Part shown: positions 16,167 to 23,929 of the stretch, one piece after another | Layout of the letters: the number at the start of each line of letters is the position of its first letter | How positions within the stretch are numbered: position 1 is the stretch's first letter | Assembly (NCBI GenBank): GCA_017532025.1 | Contig: JAFXJX010000035.1 | Span: forward strand, 1 to 53,229 | Direction of reading: 5' to 3' | From: Clostridia bacterium | Lineage (GTDB): Bacteria > Bacillota > Clostridia > Oscillospirales > CAG-272 | DNA: 53,229 nucleotides | Position numbers and translations under genes: made by a program | The notes under the pieces: model-generated | Told to the model about the DNA's origin: nothing | Seen by the model: only the letters and a program-made list of their open reading frames with translations | Databases searched by the model: none

Positions 16167-17642
16167 TTATTGTTCGTTTTCGTCAGTCGATGTCAAAATC
16201 GATTCCGCTTTGCGCTTTACAACGCCTATGATCTTTTTCAAGGGGTGCTTCAGGGTTTCGGGGTCAACCTTGTGGTTGCCGTGCGCCACCGCCGCTTTGC
16301 GGATAATGTCCTTGTTCCTTGCCGCATCGCGCGAAGGAACAAGCACCTCGTCACCCTTTTCAAGCAATTCGCCGTTCGGGTCATAGCGGTAGACTTTATT
16401 GTGATGCGCACGTTCAGGCCACACAACGCCGATAACTTCAACACCTTCATCCTCTTCCTTGTCGTCATCTTCATCAAAATCAACGGTAGCAAGATCAATA
16501 TCGGGCGTAGCGAGCGCTTCGGAAAGCTCTTCTTTGTCCACGTCTTCCAAAATCACAGGCTCCGGCGCATAGATCGCGTCGTAGTCTTCAACCTTGATTT
16601 CAAACACGTAAAGGATCTTGGTGTTGGTGGGGATCATGAACTGCGTGCAAGTGCAGTCCTCGTTTTCATTCATCAGAATGGGAGACTGAATGGTATCGCG
16701 GATCGCAAGCATTTCCTTGAAAGTGGAAACCATCAGAATCTGATAACCTTCATGGTCAAACGGATTGGTAATGACCTGAATGTAGGAGCGATATGCCGAA
16801 AGGATCTTCTTTACCTTGATGGCGTAGTTGATATCGGTATTACGGGTGAGGTAAATAAAGGCAATCAGAAGACCGATCAGAATCACGTCGATCGAAGAAG
16901 ACACAATACCCAGAACCAGAAATACAGTCGAGCAATCATCATTCTTCAAGAGAATCCTGCCCTCGCCCTTAACACTCGCTGCGGTCGATACCGTCGCGGT
17001 GGTTGCGTTCAGCGGAATCGAAAGCTCTTGGAAATAAGAGATATTTTCGTCTTTGGTAAACTTGGCAGAACGGCCGATCAAGTCAACCTGCAGTCTGACA
17101 ACCAGCTTAGACGAAGCATCGTCCACTTGATACTTAGTCACAAATTCCTTGGCAAGCGTGTCGTATTTCACGTAATCAATGAGAATCTTTTCGTCAATCG
17201 CAATGCTGCCGCCCTTAACCGATTTTTTGGTTGCGGGAATGATCTCATAGGAAGGATCAAACAGTGCGGCGCCGGATTCACGGTCTGTCACAACCAACTG
17301 TGCATCCACTCGGTATGTATAATCAACCGCCACGTCTTTAATGCCCATTGCCGTTTTGTACTCAAACTCGGCAAGAATATTCTGAATCAGCGAGGTAACG
17401 TATGCTTGATCTTCACCAAGGAAGTCTTCTTCGTAAAAGTCATTGTCCTTCAGGAGAACTTGGTAATCAAGATTGCCCTTTTCGGCAAATGCGGCATAAA
17501 CGGTTTTATTGCTTTTGCTGTAGAGAAGGAACATCGTAAAAGCCAAAACGAACAAAAGTGCCACCGCAATACCCTGAATGAGAATCCATTTTTTACGGTT
17601 TTGTTTATACTCAAGCCTTCGTTTCTTTTCCGCTTCAGACAT
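16167..17642 (-). CDS. DUF5305 family membrane protein
   Basis: A 491-residue protein with one membrane span near the N-terminus (residues 24-43) and a second at about 248-274. The region between them is outside and carries the DUF5305 pattern (NLDYQVLLKDNDFYEEDFLGEDQAYVTSLIQNIL, shown in parts: LDYQVLLKDN and YVTSLIQNI). The C-terminal part (275-491) is cytoplasmic, with an acidic stretch DEDDDKEEDEG. DUF5305 proteins occur beside SipW-like signal peptidases in bacteria and archaea, but their function is not known. A good GGAGG site precedes the ATG. It lies 32 bases after the signal peptidase gene, in one operon. Confidence 0.78.
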   Translation of the reverse strand: MSEAEKKRRLEYKQNRKKWILIQGIAVALLFVLAFTMFLLYSKSNKTVYAAFAEKGNLDYQVLLKDNDFYEEDFLGEDQAYVTSLIQNILAEFEYKTAMGIKDVAVDYTYRVDAQLVVTDRESGAALFDPSYEIIPATKKSVKGGSIAIDEKILIDYVKYDTLAKEFVTKYQVDDASSKLVVRLQVDLIGRSAKFTKDENISYFQELSIPLNATTATVSTAASVKGEGRILLKNDDCSTVFLVLGIVSSSIDVILIGLLIAFIYLTRNTDINYAIKVKKILSAYRSYIQVITNPFDHEGYQILMVSTFKEMLAIRDTIQSPILMNENEDCTCTQFMIPTNTKILYVFEIKVEDYDAIYAPEPVILEDVDKEELSEALATPDIDLATVDFDEDDDKEEDEGVEVIGVVWPERAHHNKVYRYDPNGELLEKGDEVLVPSRDAARNKDIIRKAAVAHGNHKVDPETLKHPLKKIIGVVKRKAESILTSTDENEQ

Positions 17643-17674
17643 AACCTCGCCTCCTTTCTGTCAAAAATAAAAAT

Positions 17675-18796
17675 CTAACGCGCGAACAAACTGCGCATCC
17701 AAAGTGTGGGGTAACCGATGAACGGCACCTTAAGCCGTACCAACCCCACAATATTGTCATCGGTAATGAAGCCCGCATCGCGGTCTTCGTTGTAGTCGCC
17801 TTTGGTGTAATAGCGCTTCACACCGTCAACGTACTCTATGTCAACAACTCTGTGCACAAACACATTTTTGCCGTTTTCAAATGCAATAACCTGCCCCTCG
17901 ATCACAGTCTGATCGTCATACTGCTCGTAGATGGCAACGTCCCCCACGTTAAGCTCTCCGGTCATACTTTCGGTGGCAATCACAAGCGCACCGTAATAAA
18001 ACTGATTGGAGATCAGCATCACAAACGCCAGCATCAAACCAACCGCCACCACGGTAACAGAGGTCGAAAGCCAAGTGCGCTTGCCAAGCGCCAAACGCTT
18101 CTTTTTTTCAAACAAAGCGCTGATGAAAAGATAAATCGCAAGGGGGAGAAGCAACGAGAAAAACGCATACAGCGAATCCTGCATTGCCGGCTTATAGGGA
18201 ATGATATAGGTATAAAGGGTAATGACAAGTCGGTAAGCGATATTCGGATACGCGCCGTACCGTCTTGCTAAGTAGTGGTACAAAAGGTTTGCAAAAATCG
18301 CGGGGAATAAGGTCAACCCCACAACGTCCATAAACTGTGCAAAGGAACGAATGCCCGAAAGACCCGAGCAGATCATCACTTCCCCAAGAATACAAACAAG
18401 ATAAGACAAAACGTCGGCAATTCTGCTGTTTTGGGCAAGAAAGATGCTGCGCATCATCTCGGAGGTTACAATAATGACGGCAATCGGCAGAACAAAATTC
18501 AGAATATAGTAAGAATCAAACACGTAGCCCGTGCGGTAAAAGCCGAAATAAAAGCCGCTGAGATAGTAAAGGATAAGAAACAAGAGCGCGATCACGCCCA
18601 TCAGAAGCAAAACCGTCCACTTATGATAGGAATAAACGCTTCTTTTTTTAACGAAGTAATGCGTGGCAAATGCAAGCGGCGCAAGAAAGAGTGCCGAAAC
18701 GATCCGCCCGCTGCTGTCGGGAATGAAAAAAGCAACAAGGAGGATGGCAAGAGACGCAAGAGAAACGGTATACAATACCCTTCTGTCGGTATGCAT
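17675..18796 (-). CDS. SipW-type signal peptidase I with N-terminal membrane domain
   Basis: A 373-residue protein. The C-terminal 110 residues are a type-I signal peptidase of the SipW/ER kind: catalytic Ser in VIATESMTGELNVGD, then VHRVVDIEYV with His in place of the usual Lys, then YTKGDYNEDRD. Such enzymes use a Ser-His arrangement. The first 240 residues have about seven membrane spans and no match I recognise; B. subtilis SipW is only about 190 residues, so this is an extended form. It probably cleaves the two TasA-like proteins in the same operon. Start: the ATG at 18802 touches AGGAGG, whereas the ATG at 18796 has six-base spacing, so the latter is chosen. Confidence 0.82.
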   Translation of the reverse strand: MHTDRRVLYTVSLASLAILLVAFFIPDSSGRIVSALFLAPLAFATHYFVKKRSVYSYHKWTVLLLMGVIALLFLILYYLSGFYFGFYRTGYVFDSYYILNFVLPIAVIIVTSEMMRSIFLAQNSRIADVLSYLVCILGEVMICSGLSGIRSFAQFMDVVGLTLFPAIFANLLYHYLARRYGAYPNIAYRLVITLYTYIIPYKPAMQDSLYAFFSLLLPLAIYLFISALFEKKKRLALGKRTWLSTSVTVVAVGLMLAFVMLISNQFYYGALVIATESMTGELNVGDVAIYEQYDDQTVIEGQVIAFENGKNVFVHRVVDIEYVDGVKRYYTKGDYNEDRDAGFITDDNIVGLVRLKVPFIGYPTLWMRSLFAR

Positions 18797-18846
18797 TGCC
18801 ATCCTCCTTTCTTAGTTCAGATTTTCAGATGCTTTTTGAAAACAAA

Positions 18847-19398
18847 TTACTGAGGTTCAGCCGTGGTAGCGGTGAGCTCGATACCGAAGGTAGCTGTGGT
18901 AGCGGCGGTAACAGGCTTTGCAACGGTAACTCGTACGGTGACGGTCATTTGTCCGCCATTAGCGGGAATTGTCATGTCATTGTTGCCGTATGAATACTCC
19001 ACGGTGAAGTATTCGGCATTGGAGTTGGTAGGGTTTGAATCCCCGCTCAGCTTCTTTGATTCAATCGAGATAACAGCAGGAACATTACTGTCGTTCTGAA
19101 TAGTGAATGTGAAGGAAGACCATTGGTCCTTAACGGCAAGCTCGTTTACCGTATAGGTGGCATCATCAGCAGAAAGAACCGATGCAACGTCCAGAGTTGT
19201 ACCAGTACCATTACCGTCCATAACTACCGAATCTTGGACAAAATACACTTTGCTGTCGAAGGTGTTTTCAGCAGCTGCAAGGTCGATCTGCGCGTTACCG
19301 ATGATGGTGAGGGTGTCTGTCAGCGCGGCATAACCAACGCCGATTGCCATTGCAGCAACCAAAAGGAACGCTACAATGATTGTTTTTCTGTTTTTCAT
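18847..19398 (-). CDS. short CalY/TasA-like secreted protein with SipW-type signal peptide
   Basis: A 183-residue exported protein. The first 25 residues are a signal peptide with the SipW-cognate form (VGYAALTDTLTIIGNAQI). The mature 155 residues are acidic, Thr/Val rich and beta-patterned (SSFTFTIQNDSNVPAVISI, GGQMTVTVRVTVAKP, TATFGIELTATTAE), with a Dickerson-type jelly-roll look shared by camelysin and TasA. Camelysin/TasA proteins form cell-surface fibres or matrix; fibre formation here is inferred. It is the first gene of the operon, followed 50 bases later by the signal peptidase. A good AAGGAG site is present. Confidence 0.8.
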   Translation of the reverse strand: MKNRKTIIVAFLLVAAMAIGVGYAALTDTLTIIGNAQIDLAAAENTFDSKVYFVQDSVVMDGNGTGTTLDVASVLSADDATYTVNELAVKDQWSSFTFTIQNDSNVPAVISIESKKLSGDSNPTNSNAEYFTVEYSYGNNDMTIPANGGQMTVTVRVTVAKPVTAATTATFGIELTATTAEPQ

Positions 19399-19467
19399 AG
19401 TGGTTTCTCCTTTTGAAAAAATTTTTTATCATAAAGCTTTCGCTTTTCAGATACTAAGACAGTGAGT

Positions 19468-19489
19468 GTTTTTTATCGCGATAAAAAAC
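19468..19489. promoter_or_regulatory. 22-bp perfect palindrome in the SipW-operon leader
   Basis: GTTTTTTATCG/CGATAAAAAAC reads the same on both strands. It lies between the -10 (19507) and the first start codon (19398), where it would be either a repressor site or a strong 5' hairpin. Confidence 0.7.
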
Positions 19490-19506
19490 GCGCGCCTATT
19501 TTCTTC

Positions 19507-19535
19507 ATATTACCATATTCTCCGTCAAAAATCAA
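19507..19535 (-). promoter_or_regulatory. Promoter of the SipW/TasA-like operon
   Basis: Minus strand TTGATT (19530-19535), 17 bases, TAATAT (19507-19512). No other promoter was seen within the four-gene operon. Confidence 0.68.
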
Positions 19536-19543
19536 TATTTTTT

Positions 19544-20083
19544 TCAAAAAAATAGATAATTTTTTTTGCTCAATCCACAAAAAAGTGAAAGAACCATAAG
19601 AATTTTTACAACATCAGGCAAAACGAAAGGCAGAACCACCGTCAAAAAGCCTTCTCCAAGCCCTGCTCCGGTCAAAACACAGAAGCCCAAAAGCCCAAAA
19701 GCGTACAAAATCAAAAGCCCGATCAGCATTCCGAGCAGCACAAGCGGCATTTTTCCTCTTCCCTTTCGGCAAAAGAACGATACGGCAAGCACCGCAGGCA
19801 AATAGCCCCACAAAAAGCCACCGCTTGGAGAAACAAAGGCAAATGCCCCACCGGTAAAAGACGAAAACACCGGCAGCCCCACAGCACCCACAGCAAGATA
19901 CACCGCCGTTGCCGTCAGTGCCACCTTCACAGGTGAAAGCGACGCCACCAAAAAGAGTGCCAATACCGAAAGTGTGATCGGAACAGCACCCATCGGAATC
20001 GTGATGGGTGACAGCACACAAAGAATTGCCGCCATGATGGCAGAAATCCCCAAAAAACGCAAACGGTCGCGGTTTTTATGCAC
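19544..20083 (-). CDS. bioY: biotin transporter BioY (ECF S component)
   Basis: A 179-residue membrane protein with six hydrophobic spans. The N-terminal pattern SPITIPMGAVPITLSVLALFL and the loop SPSGGFLWGYLPA are diagnostic of BioY. BioY binds biotin and works with a shared energy-coupling module (EcfA/A'/T) that is not in this window. The start is taken as GTG at 20083, nine bases after AAGGAG; the longer in-frame extension upstream has a non-membrane composition and includes the promoter. The stop sits next to the promoter of the SipW operon, and no terminator is visible. Confidence 0.88.
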   Translation of the reverse strand: MHKNRDRLRFLGISAIMAAILCVLSPITIPMGAVPITLSVLALFLVASLSPVKVALTATAVYLAVGAVGLPVFSSFTGGAFAFVSPSGGFLWGYLPAVLAVSFFCRKGRGKMPLVLLGMLIGLLILYAFGLLGFCVLTGAGLGEGFLTVVLPFVLPDVVKILMVLSLFCGLSKKNYLFF

Positions 20084-20108
20084 GGTATCACTCTCCTTTT
20101 TTGTTTTT

Positions 20109-20137
20109 ATTTTACCATGCTTTGGCACAAAATACAA
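20109..20137 (-). promoter_or_regulatory. Promoter of bioY
   Basis: Minus strand TTGTAT (20132-20137), 17 bases, TAAAAT (20109-20114). No clear BirA operator was recognised beside it. Confidence 0.6.
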
Positions 20138-20212
20138 TAACTTTCCATATCGCAATCGGCGTGAAACAAAACTTTCGGGACACACTATCTTTAATTCAAC
20201 CAAGGAGTTCCG

Positions 20213-20674
20213 ATGAAACGATACACAACCCTGCCCTCCCGCGAGCCGCTTTCGGTCTTTTCTCTTTGCGCCATCAGCTTTTCTTTCGGCTTTTTTTCTT
20301 ATCTCGGCATTGAAAAACTGTACAAAGGCCTCATCAGCCACTCCCCCACCCATTGGTCAATGGGGCTTGTTTCGGGTCTTGCTTTCCTGTTTCTTCTGGT
20401 GCTTGACGAAAAAAAGCTTCCGCTTCCCGTAAAAGCACTGTTGGGAGGCATCTTTATCACCCTGCTTGAACTGCTTGCCGGCATCATTCTCAATCTGCAT
20501 TATCACATGGGTGTGTGGGATTACAGCAAAAGCTTTGGCGATTTCAACGGGCAGATCTGCCCTCTCTTTTCTTTGATCTGGTGCTTCGCTTCTTTTGCCG
20601 TGATAGCCACCAACCGTCTCTTGATCCGCTTGGTTTTCTGCACCTCCCACGAAAAAAAGTCACATCACAGTTGA
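20213..20674 (+). CDS. PF06541-family membrane protein (putative ABC-transporter type IV)
   Basis: A 153-residue protein with four to five membrane spans. The C-terminal half carries the family signature ELLAGIILN...VWDYS...FNGQICPLFSLIWCFAS. Families of this type are labelled CmpB-like ABC permeases, but no ATPase partner is nearby and function is unknown. AAGGAG lies seven bases before the ATG. The stop codon overlaps the -35 of the next gene. Confidence 0.8.
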   Translation: MKRYTTLPSREPLSVFSLCAISFSFGFFSYLGIEKLYKGLISHSPTHWSMGLVSGLAFLFLLVLDEKKLPLPVKALLGGIFITLLELLAGIILNLHYHMGVWDYSKSFGDFNGQICPLFSLIWCFASFAVIATNRLLIRLVFCTSHEKKSHHS

Positions 20675-20699
20675 CAAAAATTCCTCTTTGCAGTATAAT
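20671..20699 (+). promoter_or_regulatory. Promoter of the O-antigen-ligase-like gene
   Basis: TTGACA (20671-20676), 17 bases, TATAAT (20694-20699), a full consensus match that overlaps the preceding stop codon. Confidence 0.88.
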
Positions 20700-20730
20700 A
20701 ATATGATTCTATGTAAAAAAGGAGTACCGT

Positions 20731-22077
20731 ATGGCAACTGTTTTGAAACAGACGCGCCGCTTTTGCGAGAGCATTTGGTTTTCCCTTCTCTTGTTTGCAT
20801 ATGCCGCCTTGATCGTGCTTGTCAAAGGCGAGGTCTGGGGCATTCTGTCTTTTGCCTTTATCATTTCTCTTCTCTTGGTTGTCTGTGAAGATATCACAGT
20901 TACCACGCTTCCCTTTTTGCTCGCCTGTACCTTTGTCTTAAAATGCTACAATTCCTTTGATACCTTTATTGTATTCGCACCTCTTGCGATTATTCCGATC
21001 GGCGCGTTTCTCTTCCACTTTATCAAATACCGACGCCCCTTTGCCATCGGCAAAAGCTTTTTTGGCATTTGTGCCGTCGCCGTTGCCATCACGGCAGGCG
21101 GAGCGCTTTTCATTTCTCCCGAAGACTATCTTTCGGGTACCTCGCTGTTTTACATAGCGGGGCTCGGCATTGGCATGGTTGCCACCTACCTTCTGATGAA
21201 ATCGCAGTTTGTGGAACGGGATACTTACTCGCTACGCGAGCGCCTGTTTGCCGTCTTTTTCATCGCAGGTCTGTTCGGCACGTTTATGATCGGCGCGCAT
21301 TATGTTGAAAACTTCAAAGCCATTTGGGAAGCGAAGACCATCAACATTCAGTGGTCGAACAACCTTTCCACCTTAATGATGTTTTTCATGCCGATTCCAT
21401 TTTATTACGCGCTCAGCAAAAACCGCTTTTTTGTCTTCTTCGGGTTTCTTTTCTATCTCGCCATTGTGATGACAGGCTCGCGCGGCGGACTTATCATGGG
21501 CGGTATAGAGCTTGCGCTTTGCTGTCTGTTTGTTTCGGTGTACGACAAACCGCTACGCTACGTTACCTTCCTTTTGTGCGCTGCGGGACTTGTTTTCCTC
21601 GCCATGAACACCGATTTGGTTCTCCGCATCTTTTCCTTCTCGGGCGATTCCGCACTCATTTCCAAAGATGAGCCGCGCTTTCAGTCGATGTTCCGCGCAG
21701 TAAAAGACTTTCTTGCCAACCCTGTTTTCGGAAAGGGGCTTGGCTATTCCGGTAACGTTGACCTCTACAATCCGGTCAAAGGCGCTGCCAATTGGTATCA
21801 CATGATGCCCTTCCAGATCATCGGCAGTCTTGGTCTTGTGGGCGTTCTCGCTTACGGATATCAATTTTTCGGAAGAATCCGCCTGATCTTCCAAAAGCCC
21901 TCTCCATCCGCCTTGACGCTCGGGCTTTCCTATGCGGGAATCCTGCTGATGTCCATGGTCAATCCCGGCGAGTTTTGCCCCATTCCCTATGAACTCCTCG
22001 CCGTGCTTCTTTTCATTTTCCTGGAACTGCCAAACCAAAACCAACCCACAAACGCCTTTTTGACGGTAAAAGAATAA
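20731..22077 (+). CDS. O-antigen ligase/polymerase-like membrane protein
   Basis: A 448-residue protein with about 12 membrane spans. The large external loop with MTGSRGGLIMG (about residues 248-258), KGLGYSGNVDLYN and HMMPFQIIGSLGLVG fits the Wzy_C/O-antigen ligase family, whose members join or polymerise lipid-linked polysaccharides. In a Gram-positive organism the product is likely a capsular, exopolysaccharide or wall glycan; no glycosyltransferase genes are nearby, so this is a stand-alone gene. The ATG follows AAGGAG by seven bases. Its terminator has been split by the repeat element at 22107-22381. Confidence 0.85.
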   Translation: MATVLKQTRRFCESIWFSLLLFAYAALIVLVKGEVWGILSFAFIISLLLVVCEDITVTTLPFLLACTFVLKCYNSFDTFIVFAPLAIIPIGAFLFHFIKYRRPFAIGKSFFGICAVAVAITAGGALFISPEDYLSGTSLFYIAGLGIGMVATYLLMKSQFVERDTYSLRERLFAVFFIAGLFGTFMIGAHYVENFKAIWEAKTINIQWSNNLSTLMMFFMPIPFYYALSKNRFFVFFGFLFYLAIVMTGSRGGLIMGGIELALCCLFVSVYDKPLRYVTFLLCAAGLVFLAMNTDLVLRIFSFSGDSALISKDEPRFQSMFRAVKDFLANPVFGKGLGYSGNVDLYNPVKGAANWYHMMPFQIIGSLGLVGVLAYGYQFFGRIRLIFQKPSPSALTLGLSYAGILLMSMVNPGEFCPIPYELLAVLLFIFLELPNQNQPTNAFLTVKE

Positions 22078-22082
22078 ACAAA

Positions 22083-22106
22083 AATGCTGTTCATCCGAAC
22101 AGCATT
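22083..22106 (+). repeat. Left copy of the duplicated terminator hairpin (target-site duplication)
   Basis: The 24-base hairpin (AATGCTGTTC-ATCC-GAACAGCATT) is identical to 22382-22405. The A-tract that precedes it belongs to the original terminator; the T-tract follows the right copy. Confidence 0.88.
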
Positions 22107-22381
22107 CAGACTGAAGACAAAGTCATCTTTCACATTGAAGGTGGCTTTGTTTTGTATATATCATAGTTTGTCGCAAAGATGGAAAAATCAAAGAAGAATC
22201 TATATCATACCAAGATAACCTTTGATTGTGTAGGGGCGACCCTGTGTGGTCGCCCGCCATAACCAAGCTGTATTTAACTATATTTGATTGTAACGGGCGA
22301 CCACGCAGGGTCGCCCCTACGTCACCAAGGATTGGGTAGGCGTAATTCTTTATTTTTAGAAGATATTTTGTCTTCACTCTG
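22107..22381. mobile_element. MITE-like insertion (275 bp) within a terminator
   Basis: Ends are inverted repeats, CAGACTGAAGACAAA at the left and CAGAGTGAAGACAAAA (reverse complement of the right end). An internal perfect-to-near-perfect palindrome GTAGGGGCGACCC...GGGTCGCCCCTAC (22231-22322) encloses an AT-rich centre. No coding frame is present, so it needs a transposase from elsewhere. It is flanked by a 24-bp direct duplication of the host hairpin. Confidence 0.82.
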
Positions 22382-22411
22382 AATGCTGTTCATCCGAACA
22401 GCATTTTTTAT
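22382..22411 (+). terminator. Right copy of the terminator hairpin
   Basis: Same 24-base hairpin followed by TTTTTTAT. It would still end transcripts that read through the inserted element, and it also covers the end of the minus-strand oxidoreductase remnant. Confidence 0.8.
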
Positions 22412-22560
22412 ATCTCGATTTTGATCGGTTTGCCTGTTTTGCGTGATTTTTCGGCAGCAAATACCACAAGATGCCCTGCGAGAGAAACACTCAGCTCCGC
22501 ACAGGAACGCGAAGGCACCCCGCCCTTGATGTGGTGGCAGAAGTCATGTTTTTTGAAAAA
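22408..22560 (-). pseudogene. C-terminal remnant of a Gfo/Idh/MocA oxidoreductase
   Basis: The minus strand encodes about 50 residues ending in a TAA at 22408-22410: HDFCHHIKGGVPSRS, then CAELSVSLAGHLVVFAAEKS and RKTGKPIKIEI. This matches the C-terminus of Gfo/Idh/MocA enzymes (D-F-h-I pattern, then alpha-helix, then GKPI.I). The rest of the gene is gone; the sequence upstream at 22561-22660 carries the next gene's control region. Confidence 0.7.
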
Positions 22561-22660
22561 TATAATGAAAAAAACTTGTCGAAAGAATCGGTTTGTTCAC
22601 ATATTATTCACAAGGAGGGTGTATAATCAAATTAAATTGCAACACTCAGAAAGGTGTATC

Positions 22661-23800
22661 ATGTCAAACGAGAATAAAATAGAAAACTGCGCACCTGCCT
22701 GCAAAAAAACCTCCATCGGCGGTCAGGCTTTGATGGAAGGCATTATGATGCGCGGACCTGAAAAAAGCGCCATGGCGGTTCGCAACGCCAAGGGCGAGAT
22801 CATTTTAGAGACAAACGAAAACCCCAAGCCCATGAAGGTGGCGAAAATCCCGTTTCTGCGTGGCATTTTCAATATGGCATCTTCCTTAAAGAGCGGCTAT
22901 CACTACCTCATGCGCTCGGCAGATATCGCCATTGCCGACGCCGAAGAAGCCGACAGAGAAGCAAAAGAAGCAAAAGAAGCAAAAGAACAAGTAAGTGCCG
23001 AAACGGTTGAAACAACCGAAACCGCAGAAACGGTTGAAACGGTTGAAACGGTTGAAGCACCCGAAGCTGTTGAGACAGCGGAGCCCGAAATCGAGGCAGA
23101 AGAGCCCATCCCCGTAAAAGAATCTGCCAAAGAAGAAAAGAAAACAAGCGTTGCCACCACGGTGGTCATGGTGCTCAGCGTCATTTTCGGCGTTGCTCTC
23201 GCCATTGGACTTTTCATTGCCCTGCCCGCTACCCTCTACAAGCTTCTTGATATGGCAGTTCCTGCCAACCTCTCTGCCAAAACCGTCGGTATGTCGATCT
23301 TCCGCTCGGCTTTTGAAGCCGTCTTCAAGATCATTTTGCTTGTTCTCTATATGCTCGCCGTTTCCCGCATGAAGGAAATCCGCCGCGTGTTCATGTACCA
23401 CGGTGCCGAGCATAAAACCATTTTCTGCTATGAAGCAGGACTGCCCTTGACAGTTGACAACATCCGCACACAGCGCCGCTTCCATCCCCGCTGCGGCACG
23501 TCCTTTTTGATTCTTGTGCTTCTTGACAGCTTTTTCCTCGGCATTTTCATCCCCGCATCCACCGCCCTTTGGCTTCGCATCATCTTGTTGATCGTACGTC
23601 TGCCCCTTACCATCGGCATCGGCTACGAGCTCATCAAGCTTGCCGGCAGAAAGGACAATGCCTTCACACGTATCATCTCCGCACCCGGTGTTTGGTTGCA
23701 ACATATCACCACCGTAGAACCCGATGATGACATGATCAAATGCGCCATTGCTGCCATGAACGAAGTCATCCCCGAAGACAAAACCAAAGACAATTGGTAA
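22661..23800 (+). CDS. DUF1385/YqhQ-like membrane protein
   Basis: A 379-residue protein of the DUF1385 (YqhQ) family. Its conserved blocks are GGQALMEGIMMRGP (residues 21-34), HGAEHKTIFCYE (about 247-258) and RRFHPRCGTSFL (about 277-288); His and Cys residues in these suggest metal binding, but function is not established. Four to five membrane spans lie in the second half. Between the N-terminal block and the first span is an acidic, low-complexity insert of about 75 residues (KEAKEAKE, TVETVETVE). The start is the ATG at 22661 with AAAGGTG six bases upstream; the longer upstream frame includes the promoter region and is rejected. Confidence 0.85.
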   Translation: MSNENKIENCAPACKKTSIGGQALMEGIMMRGPEKSAMAVRNAKGEIILETNENPKPMKVAKIPFLRGIFNMASSLKSGYHYLMRSADIAIADAEEADREAKEAKEAKEQVSAETVETTETAETVETVETVEAPEAVETAEPEIEAEEPIPVKESAKEEKKTSVATTVVMVLSVIFGVALAIGLFIALPATLYKLLDMAVPANLSAKTVGMSIFRSAFEAVFKIILLVLYMLAVSRMKEIRRVFMYHGAEHKTIFCYEAGLPLTVDNIRTQRRFHPRCGTSFLILVLLDSFFLGIFIPASTALWLRIILLIVRLPLTIGIGYELIKLAGRKDNAFTRIISAPGVWLQHITTVEPDDDMIKCAIAAMNEVIPEDKTKDNW

Positions 23801-23805
23801 ACCGT

Positions 23806-23842
23806 AATCGGACAGAGAAAACTCTGTCCGATTTTCTTTTCC
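23806..23842 (+). terminator. Terminator of the DUF1385 gene
   Basis: Perfect stem AATCGGACAGAG / CTCTGTCCGATT with an A loop, followed by TTCTTTT. Confidence 0.85.
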
Positions 23843-23865
23843 AAAAATAGGAGCGCTTGCCACCG

Positions 23866-23894
23866 CATAAAGCCAAAGCCCTCTCGGCAATACT
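23866..23894 (+). promoter_or_regulatory. SigF-type promoter before sigG
   Basis: GCATA (23866-23870), exactly 15 bases, GGCAATACT (23886-23894). This matches the forespore SigF consensus GYATA-N15-GGNNANANT at all fixed positions, in the expected place for sigG control. Confidence 0.75.
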
Positions 23895-23929
23895 TTTTGA
23901 TACAGGAATCAAAAGAAGCGAGGGGCTTT

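Noticed and set aside
16170..17678. 502-codon plus-strand frame opposite the DUF5305 gene
   Set aside because: It is antisense to a gene with a recognised fold and good ribosome site, and it includes basic, unstructured shadow sequence only.
20084..20353. 90-residue N-terminal extension of BioY
   Set aside because: It includes the predicted promoter and overlaps the start of the divergent gene. BioY proteins begin close to the first membrane span.
22886..23890. 334-codon minus-strand frame opposite DUF1385
   Set aside because: The sequence is the shadow of the acidic repeat insert (runs of CFFCF), with no ribosome site.
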